Assembly: GCF_003594875.1 (NCBI RefSeq)
Contig: NZ_QZEY01000005.1
Location: 62,001 to 126,000 of the forward strand
DNA length: 64,000 bases
Direction: 5' to 3'
From: Bailinhaonella thermotolerans
Lineage (GTDB): Bacteria; Actinomycetota; Actinomycetes; Streptosporangiales; Streptosporangiaceae
The position numbers and the translations under genes are program-made. Below the pieces are notes generated by a model. The model saw only the letters and a list, made by a program, of their open reading frames with translations. It did not search any database and was not told where the DNA came from. Positions 60,688 through 64,000 of this stretch are shown one piece after another (position 1 is the stretch's first letter; each line of letters opens with the position of its first letter).

Positions 60688-61674
60688 TCAGACCGTGACG
60701 ACGACCTTGCCGCGGGCGCGGCCCCGTTCCTGGTAGGCGACGGCGGCCGGGATCTCCGCGAACGGGTAACGGCGGTCGATGACCGGGGTGACGCGGCCGT
60801 CCTCGATGAGCTCGGTCAGCGCCCTCAGGTTCCGCCCGGCGTCCGGGGCGCCGAGCACGTCGGCCACCGCGAGCCGCTGCGGCACGAACCGCGCGAGCGC
60901 GGTGGTCGCGATCACGTGACCGACCGGGGACAGCCAGCGCCCGCCCGGCCCGCCGACGAAGACGTAGGCGCCCTCGCGGGTCAGGACCCGGCGGCAGGCG
61001 CGCAGGGGGTGGCCCCCGGCGATGTCCACCAGCAGGTCGTAGCGCCGGCCCAGTCGCGTGAAGTCCGTTCTCGTGTAGTCGATCACCTCGTCCGCGCCGA
61101 GCGAGCGGACCAGATCGGCGTTCCTGGGGCCGCAGACGCCGGTGACCTCCGCGCCGAACGCCCTGGCGAGCTGCACGGCGAACGTGCCCACCCCGCCCGA
61201 CGCCCCGTTGACGAGGACCGCCTGCCCCGGCCGCACCCGCCCCGCGTCGCGCACGGCCAGCAGGGCGGTGAGGCCGGCCAGCGGCACCGCCGCCGCCTCC
61301 TCGAACGACAGGTTCGCGGGCTTGGGCGCCAGGTCGCTCTCGCGGACCCGCACGTATTCGGCGAAGCCGCCGCCCCCGGGCATCGCGTACACCGCGTCGC
61401 CGGGGCGGAAGGCGGTCACGGCCTTCCCGACCGCCTCGACCTCGCCCGCCGCGTCGCCGCCCAGGACGCGCAGCCGCGGCGCGCGCAGCCCGAGCGCCCC
61501 CGGCATCAGCCGGGCCACGTACGGCTGACCGCGCATGAGGTGCCAGTCGAAGGGCTGGACGGAGGTGGCGCGGACCCGGACGAGGACCTCGTCGTCACCG
61601 GGGACCGGATCGGCGACGTCGGCGAGTTCGAGGGCGTCGGGCGGACCGTACGAGCGCAGGACGAACGCTTTCAT
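60688..61674 (-). CDS. Zeta-crystallin-type NADPH:quinone oxidoreductase (MDR)
   Basis: 328 residues from ATG 61674 (GAGGAGGACGCG upstream). Medium-chain dehydrogenase without zinc ligands: MKAFVLRSYGPPDALELADV, VQPFDWHLMRGQPY, LRVLGGDAAGEVEAVG, and the cofactor motif VLVNGASGGVGTFAVQLARA. It reduces quinones or alpha,beta-unsaturated carbonyls with NADPH. Convergent with the serine hydrolase and divergent from the DUF2306 gene. Confidence 0.9.
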   Translation of the reverse strand: MKAFVLRSYGPPDALELADVADPVPGDDEVLVRVRATSVQPFDWHLMRGQPYVARLMPGALGLRAPRLRVLGGDAAGEVEAVGKAVTAFRPGDAVYAMPGGGGFAEYVRVRESDLAPKPANLSFEEAAAVPLAGLTALLAVRDAGRVRPGQAVLVNGASGGVGTFAVQLARAFGAEVTGVCGPRNADLVRSLGADEVIDYTRTDFTRLGRRYDLLVDIAGGHPLRACRRVLTREGAYVFVGGPGGRWLSPVGHVIATTALARFVPQRLAVADVLGAPDAGRNLRALTELIEDGRVTPVIDRRYPFAEIPAAVAYQERGRARGKVVVTV

Positions 61675-61843
61675 CGCGTCCTCCTCATCGGTTCGGGGAC
61701 TCGGGCGCTGTACGGCAGTGTGCGCGCGCCCCGGCCGGTCGTTCTACGGCCGAAAGTACGACGCCCTCCCCGGCCGATCGGGCCATCGGAACCGGGCCGG
61801 TCCGCCGATGAGCCGCGCCCGTCCCGGCCGCGACGATCGGGGC

Positions 61844-62581
61844 ATGACCGACGCGAGTCCGCCGAGCCGCCGCCTTCCCGCCCCCCGCCTTCCTCCCGCC
61901 CGCCTTCCTCCCGCCCGCCGCGCGCCCCGCCGGGCGGCCGGGATCCTCGTTCCCGCCGGGTTGCTCGCGCTCACCGCCGTTCCCGTCGTCGCCGGCGCCC
62001 TGCGCCTGAGCGAGCTCGCCGGCGGCGCGGCGGTCCTGCCCGCGGACGCCCGGTTCTCGCCCGCGCCCCCGTCCCTGGTGCTCCACATCGTCACGGCGAT
62101 CGTGTACGGCGTGGCGGGGGCGTTCCAGTTCGCGCCGGGGATACGCCGCCGCGCGCCCGGTACGCACCGCGCCCTCGGGCGGGTCCTGGTGCCGTGCGGG
62201 CTCGCCGTGGCGCTCTCGGGCCTGTGGCTGACCTGGTTCCACCCGCGTCCGGAAGGCGACGAGCTCCTCGCCGTCTTCCGGTTCGGGTTCGGCTCGGCCA
62301 TGGCCTTGTCCCTCGTCCTCGGCCTGGCCGCGATCCGGCGGCGGGACGTCGCGCGGCACCGCGCCTGGATGGCCCGGGGCTACGCGATCGGCCTGGGCGC
62401 GGGCACGCAGGCGCTGACGCAGATCCCGGCGCTCCTGCTCCCCGGCCCGCCCGGCGAGACGACCCGGGCGCTGCTCCTCGCCGCCGGCTGGGTGATCAAC
62501 CTGGCCGTGGCGGAGTGGTTCATCCGCACGCGGGCCGCCGTGCCGGGGGCGGCGCGCCGTACCGAACCGGTCAGCTCCTGA
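61844..62581 (+). CDS. DUF2306-type membrane protein
   Basis: 245 residues from ATG 61844 (GATCGGGGC upstream); the longer in-frame start runs through the divergent gene and is rejected. A basic Pro/Arg-rich N-terminal ~35 residues precedes about six membrane helices (AAGILVPAGLLALTAVPVVA, LVLHIVTAIVYGVAGAFQFA, ALGRVLVPCGLAVALSGLWL). The H-R-A-W-M-A-R-G motif (VARHRAWMARGYAIGLGAG) is typical of DUF2306. The function is unknown. Its 3' end overlaps the response-regulator gene by 11 bases, tail to tail. Confidence 0.8.
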   Translation: MTDASPPSRRLPAPRLPPARLPPARRAPRRAAGILVPAGLLALTAVPVVAGALRLSELAGGAAVLPADARFSPAPPSLVLHIVTAIVYGVAGAFQFAPGIRRRAPGTHRALGRVLVPCGLAVALSGLWLTWFHPRPEGDELLAVFRFGFGSAMALSLVLGLAAIRRRDVARHRAWMARGYAIGLGAGTQALTQIPALLLPGPPGETTRALLLAAGWVINLAVAEWFIRTRAAVPGAARRTEPVSS

Positions 62582-63302
62582 CGCGGTTGGTCTCGTAGGC
62601 CCACATGGCGATCTCGACCCGGTTCCGGGCGTCCAGCTTGGTCATGAGGCTGGCGATGTGGGACTTCACGGTGCTGAGGGAGATGTGCAGCTCGTCGGCG
62701 ATCTCGCCGTTGGTGCGGCCGCGCGCCACGGCGGCCAGGATCTCCTCCTCCCTGGCCGTGAGCGGCTCGGCGGGGCGCGCCGACGGGGAGGCGGGACCGG
62801 CGTGCGCGAAGGCCCCGAGCAGGCGCGCGGTGACGCTCGGGGCGATGAGCGCGTCGCCTCTGGCCGCGGCGTGGACGGCCTGGGAGAGCAGCTCCGAGCC
62901 GGCGTTCTTGAGCAGGAAGCCCCGCGCGCCCGCCCGGAGCGCGGCGTAGACGTATTCGTCGAGGTCGAACGTGGTGATCACGACGACGGCCAGGGGGTCG
63001 GCGACGTCCGGGCCGGCGAGGCGGCGCGTGGCCTCGATGCCGTCGAGGCCGGGCATGCGGATGTCGAACAGGCACACGTCGGGTCGCAGCCGCCGCGCGA
63101 GCTCGACGGCCCGCCTCCCGTCGGCCGCCTGCCCGACGACCTCGATGTCCGGCTGGGCGTCCAGGATCATCGCGAGCCCGGTCCGCACGATCTCCTGGTC
63201 GTCGGCGACGAGGACGCTGACGCTCCCGCCGCCGGCCGTACCGTCCGGGTGGGCGCTCCCGCCTTCGCCGGCCGTGCCGGCGTCCGGGTGGTGGGCGCTC
63301 AC
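62571..63302 (-). CDS. NarL/FixJ-type response regulator
   Basis: 243 residues from GTG 63302, overlapping the kinase stop (GTGA). A Gly/Ser-rich leader (1-27) precedes the receiver domain with phospho-acceptor D80 (VCLFDIRMPG), acidic pocket D34-D35 and K in RGFLLKNAG. The C-terminal LuxR helix-turn-helix reads LTAREEEILAAVARGRTNGE, IADELHISLSTVKSHIASL. Phosphorylated by the coupled kinase, it binds DNA of unknown targets. Confidence 0.93.
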   Translation of the reverse strand: MSAHHPDAGTAGEGGSAHPDGTAGGGSVSVLVADDQEIVRTGLAMILDAQPDIEVVGQAADGRRAVELARRLRPDVCLFDIRMPGLDGIEATRRLAGPDVADPLAVVVITTFDLDEYVYAALRAGARGFLLKNAGSELLSQAVHAAARGDALIAPSVTARLLGAFAHAGPASPSARPAEPLTAREEEILAAVARGRTNGEIADELHISLSTVKSHIASLMTKLDARNRVEIAMWAYETNRVRS

Positions 63303-64000
63303 GCCGCCGCCCCGGCCCGGGGGAGGACGGCGGTGACGGTCCAGCCGCGCTCGGGGTCCGGGCCCGCCGTGCAGCTCCCGCCGAGCAGGCCGGCGCGCTC
63401 GATCATGCCGAGGAGCCCGTAACCCGGTGTCACGGCCGAGGCGGTCTCGCCGTCGTCGCGGACGCGCACGCGGACGGAGTCGTCGTCGGCGGTGACGCGG
63501 ACCTCGATGCGGGTGGCGTGGCGGGCGTGCCGCCGGGCGTTGGTGACGGCCTCCTGGGCGATGCGGTAGATCGCGGCCCCGACCTGCGGGGGGAGCCCGT
63601 CGAGGCCGTCGGGGACCTCGACCTCGACAGCCGGCCCCGCCCGGCCCCGGCTCGCGAGCCCCGCCAGGTCGGCGACCCCCCGTCCCGGCGCGAGGTCGGC
63701 GGGTTCGTTCCGGCGCAGGACGCGGACCATGGCGCGCATCTCGTCGAGGGCGCGCGCCGCCTCGGCCTCGATCAGGCGGAGCGCCTCGGTCGCCGCGTCG
63801 GGCCGCGTCGCCGCGGTCGCCAGCCCCGCCTGGGCGCGGATCGCCATCGCCGAGACGTGGTGGGCGACGGTGTCGTGCAGCTCGCGGGCGAGCTGTTCGC
63901 GTTCGAGCAGCTTGATCTGGTCGAGCTCGCGGGTGCGCGCCTTGGCCCGGTACCGGAAGGCCCAGCCCAGCGCGAAGGACGCGCAGACGACCGCAGCCGA
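63299..64000 (-). CDS. Two-component sensor histidine kinase (HisKA_3), 5' end outside window
   Basis: The frame is open through the right edge, so only the C-terminal ~233 residues are seen: a membrane-helix end (AAVVCASFALGWAFRYRAKA), the dimerisation/phospho-acceptor box QLARELHDTVAHHVSAMAIR with its His, and a HATPase_c domain (YRIAQEAVTNARRHARHATR, VRVRDDGE, GYGLLGMIERAGLLGGS). It autophosphorylates and passes phosphate to the response regulator that overlaps its stop. An internal ATG at 63847 is not the real start. Confidence 0.92.
   Translation of the reverse strand, partial: SAAVVCASFALGWAFRYRAKARTRELDQIKLLEREQLARELHDTVAHHVSAMAIRAQAGLATAATRPDAATEALRLIEAEAARALDEMRAMVRVLRRNEPADLAPGRGVADLAGLASRGRAGPAVEVEVPDGLDGLPPQVGAAIYRIAQEAVTNARRHARHATRIEVRVTADDDSVRVRVRDDGETASAVTPGYGLLGMIERAGLLGGSCTAGPDPERGWTVTAVLPRAGAAA

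Noticed and set aside
1-64000. tRNA, rRNA or attachment-site sequences
   Set aside because: I looked for T-loop-like GTTCGA segments and matching arms and found none that could fold as a tRNA; no paired att repeats were recognised.

Overview
The window is high-GC DNA with the codon use, frequent GTG starts, Shine-Dalgarno sequences and gene families of a filamentous actinomycete. The many GTACGG/CCGTACGG words, twin-arginine secreted beta-propeller proteins, SARP and LuxR-ATPase regulators, and integrative-element relics suggest Streptosporangiales (Nonomuraea- or Streptosporangium-like). That placement is an inference; there is no rRNA or marker gene here to prove it. No tRNA or rRNA gene was seen.

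Region 1 (1-7400) is accessory DNA. It starts with the end of a conjugation-type operon: a coupling/transfer ATPase fragment, a replication-relaxation-like protein and a small secreted protein, all translationally coupled. Then comes a broken Rhs-type polymorphic toxin on the minus strand. The 5' end of an aminoglycoside-phosphotransferase-like gene, with a triplicated 30-bp unit, is fused to the end of an Rhs core. A Hint domain follows and is split by an IS5-family insertion flanked by CTAG; a C-terminal toxin domain and an intact overlapping immunity-type gene complete the unit.

Region 2 (7400-17700) holds a LysR regulator divergent from an FAD monooxygenase, two tandem serine hydrolases of the beta-lactamase/DD-peptidase fold, a two-repeat CRISPR remnant, a large EACC1-caspase-membrane conflict protein, and a MalY-like aminotransferase.

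Region 3 (17700-27900) is a defence island: an Eco29kI-like GIY-YIG restriction enzyme, a C5 cytosine methyltransferase and a Vsr nickase on the minus strand, divergent from a MORC/MutL-like GHKL ATPase, an Mrr-nuclease/SF2 helicase fusion and a protein of unknown function. Relics of an integrative element flank it: an FtsK-type translocase fragment and an HNH pseudogene on one side, a DUF2637-like relic on the other.

Region 4 (27900-43850) is a large catabolic and uptake cluster: two secreted beta-propeller proteins (one frameshifted), two amidohydrolases, two DapA-like aldolases, a CUT1 sugar ABC transporter without its own ATPase, a DegT-type aminotransferase, an NAD-dependent epimerase, a Gfo/Idh/MocA oxidoreductase and a winged-helix regulator. 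Five palindromes of the form TTACGGTC-NN-GACCGTAA lie in its promoter regions and suggest one regulon. The substrate is not evident; a sugar acid, amino sugar or cyclitol is plausible.

Region 5 (43850-64000) is chromosomal in character: DedA, a DHA2 drug exporter with a LuxR-type ATPase regulator, two SDR genes, two TetR regulators with clear palindromic operators, an Orn/Lys/Arg decarboxylase-fold enzyme, a SARP regulator, a cholesterol-oxidase-like GMC enzyme, a membrane serine hydrolase, a quinone oxidoreductase, a DUF2306 membrane protein and a NarL-type two-component system cut by the window end.
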